This document shows, piece by piece, positions 27,383 to 37,179 of a stretch of 61,967 nucleotides of DNA. The stretch is from positions 464 to 62,430 of the forward strand of contig DUBU01000033.1 of the NCBI GenBank assembly GCA_012960155.1, in the 5' to 3' direction. Origin of the DNA: Micavibrio sp. GTDB taxonomy: Bacteria; Pseudomonadota; Alphaproteobacteria; Micavibrionales; Micavibrionaceae. The number at the start of each line of letters is the position of its first letter. Position 1 is the stretch's first letter. A model generated the notes under the pieces. It had not been told where the DNA came from, ran no database searches, and saw only the letters and a program-made list of their open reading frames with translations. Made by a program: the position numbers and the translations under genes.

Positions 27383-27456
27383 GGCAGTCCTTTGTTTGGC
27401 CTGCTTATAACGCGTTACCCCTTGTAAGCGCAATAAAAAACGCGGATGCGGCTGTC

Positions 27457-27485
27457 TTGACAGGCTCAGGCAATGCTAGTTTACT
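27457..27485 (+). promoter_or_regulatory. Promoter of the small lipoprotein-like gene
   Basis: TTGACA (27457-27462) is followed after 17 bases by TTTACT (27480-27485). The -35 is perfect and the -10 matches in four of six positions. Confidence 0.5.
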
Positions 27486-27515
27486 AGCGGCATAAATTAA
27501 TTACGGGAGGTTCTT

Positions 27516-27719
27516 ATGAGCGCAACAACACTATCAAACGAAAACAAAGCGACATATCGTGAAGGTTTGAAATTCCTTTTTAACCCTTCATCGCTGCTAA
27601 CAGGTGCGACAATCTTTTTAGGCTCGCTGGCCTTGCTACCTGCTTGCGATACAACGACAGCAGCACAAACAACGCCTGATCCGATTGTCATCGCGCCGCC
27701 GGCAGCAACGCCGCTATAA
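27516..27719 (+). CDS. Small putative lipoprotein or membrane peptide
   Basis: A 67-residue protein with a strong GGGAGG (27505-27510) and a promoter upstream. A hydrophobic segment (LLTGATIFLGSLALLPAC, about 28-45) ends in a lipobox-like LPAC, after which the chain is Thr/Pro/Ala-rich. The stretch before the hydrophobic segment is longer than in normal lipoproteins, so acylation at the Cys is uncertain. It is followed directly by the convergent acetyltransferase gene. No family recognised. Confidence 0.55.
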   Translation: MSATTLSNENKATYREGLKFLFNPSSLLTGATIFLGSLALLPACDTTTAAQTTPDPIVIAPPAATPL

Positions 27720-27720
27720 A

Positions 27721-28263
27721 TCAGGCTTCATCGATTGTTTTGAGTTTGCGCCAGCCGTAGCAAACTTCGCGCGCTTTAGTAGGGCCGAACTCGACATCTA
27801 TTTTACCGCATCGTTCACCGCCAATGGCTTTATAGAAGGCATTGGCGTTTTTGTTTTTCTCCAGCACCCATAGGCAGACAGATTGGTGCTTATCGCCTTG
27901 CAGGGAATCGGATGCCGCCTTCATGAGCTGTTTCCCCAACCCTTTGCGCCAGTAATCCTGCAAAATATAGATGGCATAGATTTCTGCCGTATAGAGCGGA
28001 CGGATCGGTGACATGCCGGGCGGCGCGGTGCGGATTTTACCAAAAGACACAAACCCTGCTGCCGTGCCGTTTTCGTCGCGGGCAAGCAGCGTGGTTGTTT
28101 CGTCTTTTTCAAAGATATCAGTCCAGAGCGCGGAGCGGTCCTCGATTGTTTTACTATCGATATAATCCTGATCGATAATACCGCCGTACGAGCTGCGCCA
28201 CCCATCCACATGGATATGCGCAATATCGTTTATGTCCGCGGCTGTCGCTTTGGTAATATTCAT
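27721..28263 (-). CDS. GNAT-family N-acetyltransferase
   Basis: A 180-residue protein with the GNAT fold pattern. The N-terminal strand-helix is ITKATAADINDIAHIHVDGW, the central strand AEIYAIYILQDYWRKGLGKQ carries the acetyl-CoA pyrophosphate-binding loop (R-K-G-L-G-K), and CLWVLEKNKNANAFYKAIG is motif B. The acceptor substrate is unknown. Its ATG starts 3 bases after the stop of the upstream 28267-28569 gene, so translation is coupled in a minus-strand operon. Confidence 0.9.
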   Translation of the reverse strand: MNITKATAADINDIAHIHVDGWRSSYGGIIDQDYIDSKTIEDRSALWTDIFEKDETTTLLARDENGTAAGFVSFGKIRTAPPGMSPIRPLYTAEIYAIYILQDYWRKGLGKQLMKAASDSLQGDKHQSVCLWVLEKNKNANAFYKAIGGERCGKIDVEFGPTKAREVCYGWRKLKTIDEA

Positions 28264-28266
28264 GAA

Positions 28267-28569
28267 TTAATACGGGTCGTAATTCTTGCCTGTGAAACGC
28301 TGCACTTCGCTGTTGCTGTATGGGCCCTTTACAAACGGGCCTTTACCTTCAACCGTGTTATCAACGTGCGCGGCCAGCATTTTCTTCGCCGCTTCGACAG
28401 AAGCCATCACAACGTAGGATTTGGTTTCCGCGCCCATACGGATCACGCCGAAGTCTTCGTCCAGATCTTCAGCCGCCAGATTAAACTGTTTGCAAACTTC
28501 GCTTGTGCTTGGCTCTGAACAAATCAAACCGCGATCCCAGTTTGTAATTTCCATCATCAGATAAGACAT
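28267..28569 (-). CDS. Unknown 100-residue protein
   Basis: I place the start at ATG 28569, preceded by GGGGGAAAC; the frame runs further upstream into the neighbouring gene. The protein is mixed alpha/beta without signal or membrane segment. Recognisable stretches are MEITNWDRGLICSEPSTSE, FGVIRMGAETKSYVVMASVE and a C-terminal RFTGKNYDPY. No family recognised. It lies between the ThiE-like gene and the GNAT gene in one operon. Confidence 0.7.
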   Translation of the reverse strand: MSYLMMEITNWDRGLICSEPSTSEVCKQFNLAAEDLDEDFGVIRMGAETKSYVVMASVEAAKKMLAAHVDNTVEGKGPFVKGPYSNSEVQRFTGKNYDPY

Positions 28570-28585
28570 TTTAGTTTCCCCCCGT

Positions 28586-29266
28586 TTAGTTTTTGGATGC
28601 GGCATTATCGGCGTTCTTTTCGTCCAGCGCAAGCTCGATTGCGTGCAGCATATTGACCGTGCCTTGCATTACGCCTTTGGGGTGTGACCAGATATATTCC
28701 GCTGCAGACAGGAAGCCTGCGCCGTTCTCGATATAATATGCGGCGTGATCATTGGTCACAGGGCCTTCAACCACGGCAGGCTTAGGCGTTAGCATATGCC
28801 AGAATTTTAGCGCCTCGACCGCAGGCAGCCCGCCCTTTTTCATACCGAAGGAGACAAAATCGACATCCGCATCAAAGGCCGCCGCCGATTTATCAGGATC
28901 GTTTTCACAATACAGGCCGATCAGCCCCTTATCATGGCCGAAAATCTCGCGCGCAGCGTCCAGCAAATCCCAGTCTTCGAGCAGTACGCCTTCGGCCTCG
29001 ATCTCTTGCGCCAGTTCAGGGTGCCCCCGCAGCACGACCGCAATGCCGTTATGTTTGGCAAAGCCTGTCAGCGCCAGCGCCTTGTCTTTAAACTCGGGGT
29101 CGTCTTCGTTTACAGCCAGCTCGATGGCATGCATGTTGCGCTTATGCTTGTCATGATTGATCACAAGCGCGATCTGTTTCAGATCCTTGGTCAGGATATC
29201 CATCGCGTAATCGGGGCCGAGCTTGATATACAGCCCGACAGGTGATGCGCTGCCTTTTTTAGTCAT
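28586..29266 (-). CDS. Thiamine-phosphate-synthase-like (ThiE/TenI) TIM-barrel protein
   Basis: A 226-residue protein with GGAG nine bases before the ATG. The strand/helix order is that of the ThiE/TenI barrel: ALALTGFAKHNGIAVVLRGH, then EGVLLEDWD, GLIGLYCEND, a strand DVDFVSFGMKKGG where ThiE has D(Y)VxxGP, and NGAGFLSAAEYIWSHP near the phosphate-binding end. The canonical diphosphate-binding residues are not all there, so the reaction is uncertain and could differ from thiamine synthesis. No other thi gene is in the window. It starts 19 bases after guaB. Confidence 0.5.
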   Translation of the reverse strand: MTKKGSASPVGLYIKLGPDYAMDILTKDLKQIALVINHDKHKRNMHAIELAVNEDDPEFKDKALALTGFAKHNGIAVVLRGHPELAQEIEAEGVLLEDWDLLDAAREIFGHDKGLIGLYCENDPDKSAAAFDADVDFVSFGMKKGGLPAVEALKFWHMLTPKPAVVEGPVTNDHAAYYIENGAGFLSAAEYIWSHPKGVMQGTVNMLHAIELALDEKNADNAASKN

Positions 29267-29284
29267 TGTCTTTAATCTCCGTAA

Positions 29285-30790
<1,506 letters not shown>

Positions 30791-30870
30791 TTAGCAGTGA
30801 GGATTTGACGCTTATTGATATATAAAAATATGGTGGTTTACCAGCGATTTATTGCTTCGCAGTAATTTTT

Positions 30871-31005
30871 TTAAGCGGCCTGCTTGATTTTGGCTTCCAG
30901 TGCCTCGCGCAGCTCTTGCTCACGGCTGGGATGCGCGAGTGTGGCTTGCGGTGCATTTTCCATGGCTTTGATCAAATCAAAGAGTGTTTCGTTTTCCTGT
31001 GTCAT
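30871..31005 (-). CDS. 44-residue helical peptide, strong ribosome binding site
   Basis: An ATG at 31005 is preceded by a near-perfect GGAGG with good spacing. The frame runs 44 codons to TAA, giving an acidic-then-basic amphipathic peptide: MTQENETLFDLIKAMENAP, then HPSREQELREALEAKIKQAA. It has no membrane segment and could form a helix hairpin. It lies in the gap between guaB and the divergent 31132 gene. Coding is supported by the binding site and the balanced residue use; no homologue is recalled. Confidence 0.6.
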   Translation of the reverse strand: MTQENETLFDLIKAMENAPQATLAHPSREQELREALEAKIKQAA

Positions 31006-31131
31006 TTTTAGACCTCCTGCGCGTACATCGCTTTTATATCACTTCACTTGATAAGCACAATAGCAAATTAATTATGTAAATACAAACTTTATCATTGACC
31101 TGCTACGCAAAATATTATACATAATACAGCC

Positions 31132-31827
31132 ATGAGTAAGAAGATTGTCAGTCTGGGCGACTTTAAGGCCCGCAAGGAAAAAGCCGAACAAGCAGCAGAG
31201 CGCCGCGAGCGCGAAGCGCAAGAGCGCATTTACGCCGCCCCAGCTTATAAAGGCTTTCTGGAGGTTATGACCCCCACGCCGATCAATCCGCACAATATGC
31301 CGATTGTTATGCGCAATGTACTATTTTCCATGGAAGAGCGCCTGCGCATCGCCAAGCAGGATGATCCGAAGGCTCACGGCGTCTTTGATATGCATTTGCG
31401 CCTGTCAGGTCACACATTTGATAAAGCCGCTATGGGCGAATGTCGCGACAGCTATGAAGCTGATCTGCGCGACAATGACCCGAAGGCATACGCCCGCATC
31501 AAGAATAAAGCCCTGCGTCATAGTGCGGGCGGCGATCAGGAAACACTGCGCCGCGCCGTTAAAGATGCATTTATGGATGCCATGATTGGCGAGACTTATG
31601 CTTATCGCGCGGTTGCCAAGCAGCTAAGCGAAGAATTTCCAGGTATGAGCTGGAAGCCTGATTTAACCCCGACATCACCGACAGATTGCACGCCGACAAT
31701 CGAGATCAGCGCCCCTGTGCGTCAAGGTCATGATTTACGTGCGATGCTGGAACGTTATTTGTTCAGAACAGAAAATCCCGAACCCGGCGAAGGCCCTAAA
31801 AAGCCGCCGCATCTAAAGCCTGTCTAA
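31132..31827 (+). CDS. Unknown cytoplasmic protein with coiled-coil start
   Basis: A 231-residue protein. The first 35 residues are a charged coiled coil (FKARKEKAEQAAERREREAQ). The middle is helical with LRLSGHTFDKAAMGECRDSYE, and the tail is Pro-rich (GPKKPPHLKP). No family recognised. The ATG has no Shine-Dalgarno site, and TTGACC (31095-31100) with TATACA (31116-31121) puts the transcription start almost at the ATG, so the mRNA could be leaderless. It abuts rlmE end to end. Confidence 0.65.
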   Translation: MSKKIVSLGDFKARKEKAEQAAERREREAQERIYAAPAYKGFLEVMTPTPINPHNMPIVMRNVLFSMEERLRIAKQDDPKAHGVFDMHLRLSGHTFDKAAMGECRDSYEADLRDNDPKAYARIKNKALRHSAGGDQETLRRAVKDAFMDAMIGETYAYRAVAKQLSEEFPGMSWKPDLTPTSPTDCTPTIEISAPVRQGHDLRAMLERYLFRTENPEPGEGPKKPPHLKPV

Positions 31828-32538
31828 TTATTCTTCGTAATAATCGTCTTCGGTATCTTCATCAATACCTTTGAAGCCTGTTGCGACAAGGAACTGCTCG
31901 GCGCTTTCCTTGCGGGATGATGGCGGCTTGACGTGTTTCACGGATTTAAAATCGCGCTTCATCTGTTTCAGCAATTCATGCTGCGCGCCGCCTTGGAAGA
32001 CCTTGGCAACAAATGCGCCATCAGGCTTCAGAACATCTTTGGCAAAATAGTATGCTGCCTCGACCAGTGCGATAATGCGCAGGTGATCCGTATCTTTATG
32101 GCCAGTAGTGTTGGGCGCCATATCGGACAGCACAACATCCGCACCGCCGCCAATGGCAGCCACAAGGCATTCAGGCGCGTCATCCGCCATGAAATCCATC
32201 TGGAAAAACGTGATGCCCGGCATCGGATCAATTGGCAGCAAATCTAGCCCCACCACATTGGTCGCGCCCTTTTGAACGGCCACCTGCAGCCAGCCCCCCG
32301 GGGCAGCGCCTAAATCGATTACAGTCTGGCCTTTTTTGAACAAGCCTACTTTTTCATCGATTTCGAGAATTTTGAATGCCGCACGCGAACGATACCCCAA
32401 GCGCTGTGCTTCAGATACGTAATGGTCATTTAACTGCCGTTGCAGCCAGCGCGTCGACGATGTTTTACGTCTTTTCGCGGTTTTCACGCGCTGCGTAGCC
32501 TGACGGGCGGTTCTTCTCGGTTTCTTCTTATCGGTCAT
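31828..32538 (-). CDS. rlmE: 23S rRNA (uridine-2'-O)-methyltransferase
   Basis: RlmE (FtsJ) methylates U2552 of the 23S rRNA A loop. A basic N-terminus (about 1-35) leads into YRSRAAFKILEIDEKVGLF with the catalytic Lys. SAM binding is shown by TVIDLGAAPGGWLQVAVQ. The catalytic Asp is in VVLSDMAPNTTGHKD, the second Lys in FVAKVFQGG, and the Glu in SSRKESAEQFLVATGFKG, completing the K-D-K-E tetrad. Length 236 is slightly longer than the E. coli enzyme because of a C-terminal acidic tail. It is followed by the convergent 31132 gene. Confidence 0.95.
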   Translation of the reverse strand: MTDKKKPRRTARQATQRVKTAKRRKTSSTRWLQRQLNDHYVSEAQRLGYRSRAAFKILEIDEKVGLFKKGQTVIDLGAAPGGWLQVAVQKGATNVVGLDLLPIDPMPGITFFQMDFMADDAPECLVAAIGGGADVVLSDMAPNTTGHKDTDHLRIIALVEAAYYFAKDVLKPDGAFVAKVFQGGAQHELLKQMKRDFKSVKHVKPPSSRKESAEQFLVATGFKGIDEDTEDDYYEE

Positions 32539-32547
32539 GGGTCTAGC

Positions 32548-32895
32548 TTATAACATCATAAGTACGGTTGATACCAGAAAAGCTGCAATAAATATGGTGA
32601 TAGAGGCCGCTAAAAACACGACTTTCTGCGTTCTGTTGGAAAAATTTGCCAAAATCAGGAACAAAGCCATGAAAACGCCGTATGTCAGTAACCCGCGGGT
32701 TTGAATATGCGAAGTCATAAAAGGAAGGATTCCGGTTTCATACCCCGTATAAACCATAAGTTCGATCTGCATACGCATCATCAGCAGGCACGCGGCAATA
32801 AAGCCCAGCGTTAACCAGCGGAACTTCGGGGCAACAGCGAAAAATCCCAAAGGGAGCCAAAGCAGATCAATCCATTGATAGATGAGTGAACCCAT
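32548..32895 (-). CDS. Small unknown membrane protein (about four helices)
   Basis: A 115-residue hydrophobic protein with segments near 8-22, 26-46, 66-83 and 90-112. It has no catalytic motif. Its end is 9 bases before rlmE on the same strand, so they are probably one transcript. It is divergent from the M48 protease gene. Function unknown. Confidence 0.6.
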   Translation of the reverse strand: MGSLIYQWIDLLWLPLGFFAVAPKFRWLTLGFIAACLLMMRMQIELMVYTGYETGILPFMTSHIQTRGLLTYGVFMALFLILANFSNRTQKVVFLAASITIFIAAFLVSTVLMML

Positions 32896-32951
32896 ATTAC
32901 ATTAATAAGGCGCTGATTTTGCGCAAAACGTTACCGAAAGACATTCAATTG

Positions 32952-34340
32952 ATGAATCATACCCGTTTTCCGCACCATCTGAACAGAGGCTTTTTGGTTT
33001 TCTTGCTGGCATGCAGCGTGATGCTATCACTGATTGCCACCGCAAAACCTGCCTGGGCTGCCGGTAATCCTGTTATCATACGCGATACAGAGATCGAAAC
33101 CATGCTCAAGACTTGGGCGAAGCCTGTCATTCTTGCTTCAGGACTAGACCCAAGGGCTGTGAATATCATTCTGGTGCAAGACCCGAATATCAATGCGTTC
33201 GTTGCGGGCGGGCAGAATGTCTTTATTTACACAGGCCTGATTACGCGCTCAGAAAATGCGTCCGAGATTGTCGGCGTTATTGCCCACGAATTAGGTCACA
33301 TTCGCGGCGGACACCTGATCCGCACCCGCGGCGCGCTTGAAAGTGCCTCTTACGAGAGCTTGCTGGGCACAATTCTAGGTATTGGCGCCGCCGTAATTAC
33401 AGGCGAAGGCGGCTTAGGGGCGGCGATTTCAGCCGGTGTATCCTCGACGGCCGCAAACAAGTTTCTGGCCTTTAGCCGCGTGCAGGAATCCAGCGCGGAT
33501 CAGGCTGCACTCGACTACATGGAAAAAGCCAAAATGAACCCGCAAGGTCTTGTAACCTTCATGCAGAAACTGGAAGATCAGGAATTGCTGCCGGCTTCAC
33601 AGCAAAGCGAGTATATGCGTACCCACCCTATTACCCGTGATCGTGTCAGCGCTCTGGAAGCAGGCCGCTCGCGCTCCGATTTCAAAGACAAAGCAGCACC
33701 TGATGCCTGGAAAGATGATCATGACCGTATGCTGGCCAAGCTGATCGGTTTTATCACGCCCGAGCAAGTAGCGTGGAAATATGAAAGCCGCGATAAAGGT
33801 ATTCCCGCGCAATATGCCCGTGCCATTGCGGCGTATCGTCAGAACCGTATTGATGAATCCTTGTCATTAATGGAAAGCCTTATCGCAGAGGAACCGCAGA
33901 ACCCCTACTTTCAGGAGCTAAAAGGGCAGATGCTGGTTGATTACGGCCGCGTTGAGCAAGCCTTGCCTTACTATAAAAAGTCGCTCGATCTGCTGCCTAG
34001 CTCTTCGCTGATCCGCACGGCCTATGCCCATGCGCTGATCGAAACCGCACAGAATAATGAGGCGCGCCTTAAAGAAGCGATTGAAAATCTGGAACGCGCC
34101 AAGATCGATGAGCGCCGCTCCCCTCGTATCCAGCGCCTTTTAGCGACTGCGCATGGCCGTTTGGGGCATGAGGCAGAAGCCCAGCTTTACCTGGCCGAGG
34201 AAGCCCTTTTGCAAAATCGCAACAGAGATGCCAAGGCCCTTGCCCAAAGAGCGGTCAAAGGCTTACCAGAGAATTCTCGCCCTTGGATAAGAGCGCAAGA
34301 TATTCTGAACTACGTTGAACAATCAAACGAAAGTAACTAA
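32952..34340 (+). CDS. Periplasmic M48 metalloprotease with TPR repeats (BepA-like)
   Basis: I choose the ATG at 32952 (462 residues), because the protein then opens with a signal peptide (FLVFLLACSVMLSLIATA before KPAWA); an upstream in-frame ATG at 32886 would overlap the divergent gene. The zinc site is HELGHIRGGH in VGVIAHELGH, and the third ligand is in SADQAALDYME. After the protease domain (to about residue 240), TPR-like repeats fill the C-terminal half. BepA relatives monitor outer-membrane protein assembly. It precedes two DsbA-like genes that also serve the periplasm. Confidence 0.88.
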   Translation: MNHTRFPHHLNRGFLVFLLACSVMLSLIATAKPAWAAGNPVIIRDTEIETMLKTWAKPVILASGLDPRAVNIILVQDPNINAFVAGGQNVFIYTGLITRSENASEIVGVIAHELGHIRGGHLIRTRGALESASYESLLGTILGIGAAVITGEGGLGAAISAGVSSTAANKFLAFSRVQESSADQAALDYMEKAKMNPQGLVTFMQKLEDQELLPASQQSEYMRTHPITRDRVSALEAGRSRSDFKDKAAPDAWKDDHDRMLAKLIGFITPEQVAWKYESRDKGIPAQYARAIAAYRQNRIDESLSLMESLIAEEPQNPYFQELKGQMLVDYGRVEQALPYYKKSLDLLPSSSLIRTAYAHALIETAQNNEARLKEAIENLERAKIDERRSPRIQRLLATAHGRLGHEAEAQLYLAEEALLQNRNRDAKALAQRAVKGLPENSRPWIRAQDILNYVEQSNESN

Positions 34341-34417
34341 GCTGTCATACGATACGAATGAATATATAGCTTGGTTTTTTAAACAATTTTAGCAAGTAGA
34401 CTTACAGGAGATACATA

Positions 34418-35176
34418 GTGAGCGTAATGAAAAAAACATTCTTGGCCGGTGCCGGTGCACTGCTTCTGACAACAGCGATTGCCGGTGGCTTTAACAGCGT
34501 CAACGCACAAGAAAAAGCTTATAGCGACCCCGCCTTTGGCGAAGCTGTGCGCGCTTACCTGCTTGAAAACCCACAAGTCATCGTTGAAGCGATGGACGAA
34601 TACCAAGCAAACCAGCAAGAGATCGAAGCAAAAAAATTCGAGCAGACTTTGTCTGAAAAGCTTGATGTCCTTCATGACCCAAGCGCACCATTTGCAGGCA
34701 ACCCTGACGGTGAAATCGTGATTGTCGAATTCTTTGATTACAATTGCGGCTACTGCAAACGCGCCATTGGCGATATCCAGACAATCATCGAAAAAGAAAA
34801 AGACGTCAAAATCATCTTTAAAGAAATGCCAATCCTGAGCGAGAGCTCTCTGGATGCGGCGCGTTATGCGTTGGCGGCTCACAAGCAAGGCAAGTATTTC
34901 GAATACCACACAGAGCTGATGAACTTCCGCGGCACAAAAAATGCTGAATCTCTGGAAAAAATTGCAGCTGATCTGGGTCTTGATGTCGAGCAGATGAAAA
35001 AAGATGCGGATAGCGAAGAGATCAGAAATGAAATCAAGACAAGCCTCGAGCTGTCTCGTGATCTAGGCATCCGCGGTACGCCAGCGTTCATCGTTGATGA
35101 CACATTGTCACCTGGTTACCTGCCATACGCCCAAATGAAGGGTGTGATTGCCGAAGCCAGAAAGAACAAAAGCTAA
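34418..35176 (+). CDS. DsbA-family thiol oxidoreductase (secreted)
   Basis: A GTG start at 34418 with AGGAG seven bases upstream gives 252 residues; an ATG at 34427 is in frame but more distant. A signal peptide ends VNA before QEKAY. A helical N-terminal part (about 35-90) precedes the thioredoxin fold, whose active site is CGYC (110-113) in EFFDYNCGYCKRAI, with the cis-Pro loop in GIRGTPAFIVDD. This is the Com1/ScsC-like branch. It should make or rearrange disulfides in the periplasm. The second, membrane-anchored DsbA-like gene follows 44 bases later. Confidence 0.92.
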   Translation: MSVMKKTFLAGAGALLLTTAIAGGFNSVNAQEKAYSDPAFGEAVRAYLLENPQVIVEAMDEYQANQQEIEAKKFEQTLSEKLDVLHDPSAPFAGNPDGEIVIVEFFDYNCGYCKRAIGDIQTIIEKEKDVKIIFKEMPILSESSLDAARYALAAHKQGKYFEYHTELMNFRGTKNAESLEKIAADLGLDVEQMKKDADSEEIRNEIKTSLELSRDLGIRGTPAFIVDDTLSPGYLPYAQMKGVIAEARKNKS

Positions 35177-35220
35177 TCAAGCATAGATAGCTATCGAGTA
35201 TTTGTGAGGGGACATAGACA

Positions 35221-35847
35221 ATGCTGAAACGCAGACCACCATTTTGGCTTGCCTTAATTTACGGTGCTGTACTCCTTGTAGGCGTGTATATGATTTTCCA
35301 CGCCTACACCGTCCACAAATATATGATGGAGCTTAAAAACACGCCTTTGAACCAAAGTCAGGGGGCGCAGGATACGGACAAGATCATGGTCGAGTTCGTT
35401 GATTATCGTTGCAGCCATTGCCGCGCGATACATCCGGTTGTAAAAGAGGTTCTGCGCCGCAACCCTGATGTGAAGGTTGTTTACCGTCACTACCCTATTT
35501 TCAAAGATACATCTTTGCGTGAAGCGCAGATTGCGCTTACCGCTGGTCTGCAAGGCAAGTTCTCCGAAGCTCATGATTACTTGATGAGCCGCGGCGAAGA
35601 GCCTATCACAGAAGAAGAAGTGCTTGGTGTTGTGCAGCGCCTCGGTCTTGATGTCGAGAAATTTCAAAATGATCGTAGAGGGCCTGAAATTGGCCAGTAT
35701 CTAGTATTTAATCTGGATGCCATGCAAGCTATCGGCATCTACTCGACACCAATTTTCATTATTGATGACGTCATCTTTCAGCCCTACTCCGCAGATGCGA
35801 CGCCTGAAATGTTCGAGGAAATCCTTGAAGAAGTTTACGGCTCTTAA
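35221..35847 (+). CDS. Membrane-anchored DsbA-family protein
   Basis: A 208-residue protein. One N-terminal helix (WLALIYGAVLLVGVYMIF, about 9-27) anchors it. The thioredoxin-like domain has CSHC (64-67) in VDYRCSHCRAIHP and the cis-Pro loop in GIYSTPIFIIDD. The helical insertion (about 105-150) is shorter than in the first DsbA-like protein. It is expected to work in the periplasm; whether it oxidises or reduces cannot be told. It precedes aroQ by 12 bases, so the two may be co-transcribed. Confidence 0.9.
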   Translation: MLKRRPPFWLALIYGAVLLVGVYMIFHAYTVHKYMMELKNTPLNQSQGAQDTDKIMVEFVDYRCSHCRAIHPVVKEVLRRNPDVKVVYRHYPIFKDTSLREAQIALTAGLQGKFSEAHDYLMSRGEEPITEEEVLGVVQRLGLDVEKFQNDRRGPEIGQYLVFNLDAMQAIGIYSTPIFIIDDVIFQPYSADATPEMFEEILEEVYGS

Positions 35848-35859
35848 AGGCAGCGTTTT

Positions 35860-36282
35860 ATGAGGCTCTTGATCCTTAACGGACCTAATCTGAATATGCT
35901 GGGACAGCGCGAACCCGAGATCTATGGCCATGACACTCTGGCAGATATCAAAATCCTGTGCGAGCAGGAGGCCGAAAAATACGGCGCAACGATCGATTTC
36001 AGACAATCCAACCATGAGGGCGTTCTTGTTGACTGGATTCAAGAAGCACTCGGCACAGTTGATGGTATCATCATAAATGCTGCGGCCTATACGCACACAT
36101 CTGTGGCCATTCACGATGCTTTAAAGCTTTTATCCTGCCCGATTGTCGAAGTTCATCTATCCGATCCGCATACGCGTGAAGAATTTCGCCATAAATCCTT
36201 TATAGAACCTGTAGCACAGCATATATTCAAAGGACTGGGCAAAGACAGTTATATTGCCGCTATCAAGGCTCTTGCCGCTTAA
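35860..36282 (+). CDS. aroQ: 3-dehydroquinate dehydratase, type II
   Basis: It removes water from 3-dehydroquinate in the shikimate pathway. At 140 residues it has the normal length of the small dodecameric type II enzyme. LLILNGPNLNMLGQREPEIYG carries the catalytic Tyr (EIYG) and start signature. QSNHEGVLVDWI, IINAAAYTHTSVAIHDAL with the active-site His, and VEVHLSDPHTREEFRHKS complete it. Alphaproteobacteria usually have accB and accC right after it; here those genes are 4 kb further on and reversed. Confidence 0.96.
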   Translation: MRLLILNGPNLNMLGQREPEIYGHDTLADIKILCEQEAEKYGATIDFRQSNHEGVLVDWIQEALGTVDGIIINAAAYTHTSVAIHDALKLLSCPIVEVHLSDPHTREEFRHKSFIEPVAQHIFKGLGKDSYIAAIKALAA

Positions 36283-36306
36283 CGCTATTATCAGAGGTTT
36301 ATTTAT

Positions 36307-37176
36307 ATGAGCAGAGGAATAATGGTACTGGTCGCTGACGAGGACGATACAGCCCGCAAATATGTGGCTGGCGTTCTGGAAAGCCGCGGGTTTGAGATTA
36401 TTCAAGCCGTTGATGTCGGTTCGGCTATGAAGGTCCTGGAAGACTGGAATGTCGATGTTGCTATTATCTCATACCATCTGAAACCCACGAACGGTTTTGA
36501 AGTTGCCAAGCATGCGCTGGTCAAGAACCGTAAGACAGGCATGATCATGCTTGCCGATAACCCGACAACCGATGTCCTGATCAAGGCTGGCGAGAATAAT
36601 ATCGGTCAGGTCATGCATAAACCTGTCGAGCCTGATCGCCTGATGGAGTCCGTCAAACGCATTCTGCGTGCCCGCGGCATTAGCAGCGATGCCATGGTCA
36701 GTGGCATGGAAAAAACTTACACCCATGAAGAGCTGATGGAACGTGCTCTTGCTCTAGCTGTACAGAACGTCAAAGGGGAACTCGGCGGGCCGTTTGCTGC
36801 CGTTGTTGCCGACAAAGACGGACGAATTCTGGGCGAAGGCGTAAACAGTGTTAAAACCCGCAGCGACCCGACAGCCCACGCGGAAGTGCTGGCAATTCGC
36901 CGCGCCACAGACAAAATCGATGACATCCGTCTTGATGGCTGCATCATCTATTGCAGCAGTGAGCCCACAATGCTCTCCGAGGCCCTGATTATCGGCACAG
37001 GTATCAAGCAAGTGTATTACGGGCTGAGCCATGCCGAGGCCGGTACAATCCGCGCCCAAGATGACAGTATCATGACCGAAATGGCAAAGCCGATTGATAT
37101 GCGCGAAGTTGTGCATACACAGCTATCCAAAGAAAAGGCTGCCGAAGTTTTCAAAAGCTGGCGTAAAGATTACTAA
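36307..37176 (+). CDS. Receiver-like domain fused to a guanine-deaminase-like domain, both sites altered
   Basis: A 289-residue protein with AGAGG before the ATG. Residues 1-120 look like a response-regulator receiver: acidic pocket ADEDD (10-14), Lys105 in HKPVEP. The phosphoacceptor position holds Ser55 (VAIISYHLKPTNG) rather than Asp. Residues 135-289 resemble guanine deaminase: GGPFAAVVADKDGRILGEG, PTAHAEVLAIRRA with His191 and Glu193, and KQVYYGLSHAEAG. The second zinc motif, normally EPCPMC, reads EPTMLS (219-224), so both Cys ligands are gone. I infer a sensor or regulatory protein, not an enzyme. It sits between aroQ and a convergent secreted-protein gene. Confidence 0.8.
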   Translation: MSRGIMVLVADEDDTARKYVAGVLESRGFEIIQAVDVGSAMKVLEDWNVDVAIISYHLKPTNGFEVAKHALVKNRKTGMIMLADNPTTDVLIKAGENNIGQVMHKPVEPDRLMESVKRILRARGISSDAMVSGMEKTYTHEELMERALALAVQNVKGELGGPFAAVVADKDGRILGEGVNSVKTRSDPTAHAEVLAIRRATDKIDDIRLDGCIIYCSSEPTMLSEALIIGTGIKQVYYGLSHAEAGTIRAQDDSIMTEMAKPIDMREVVHTQLSKEKAAEVFKSWRKDY

Positions 37177-37179
37177 GTG

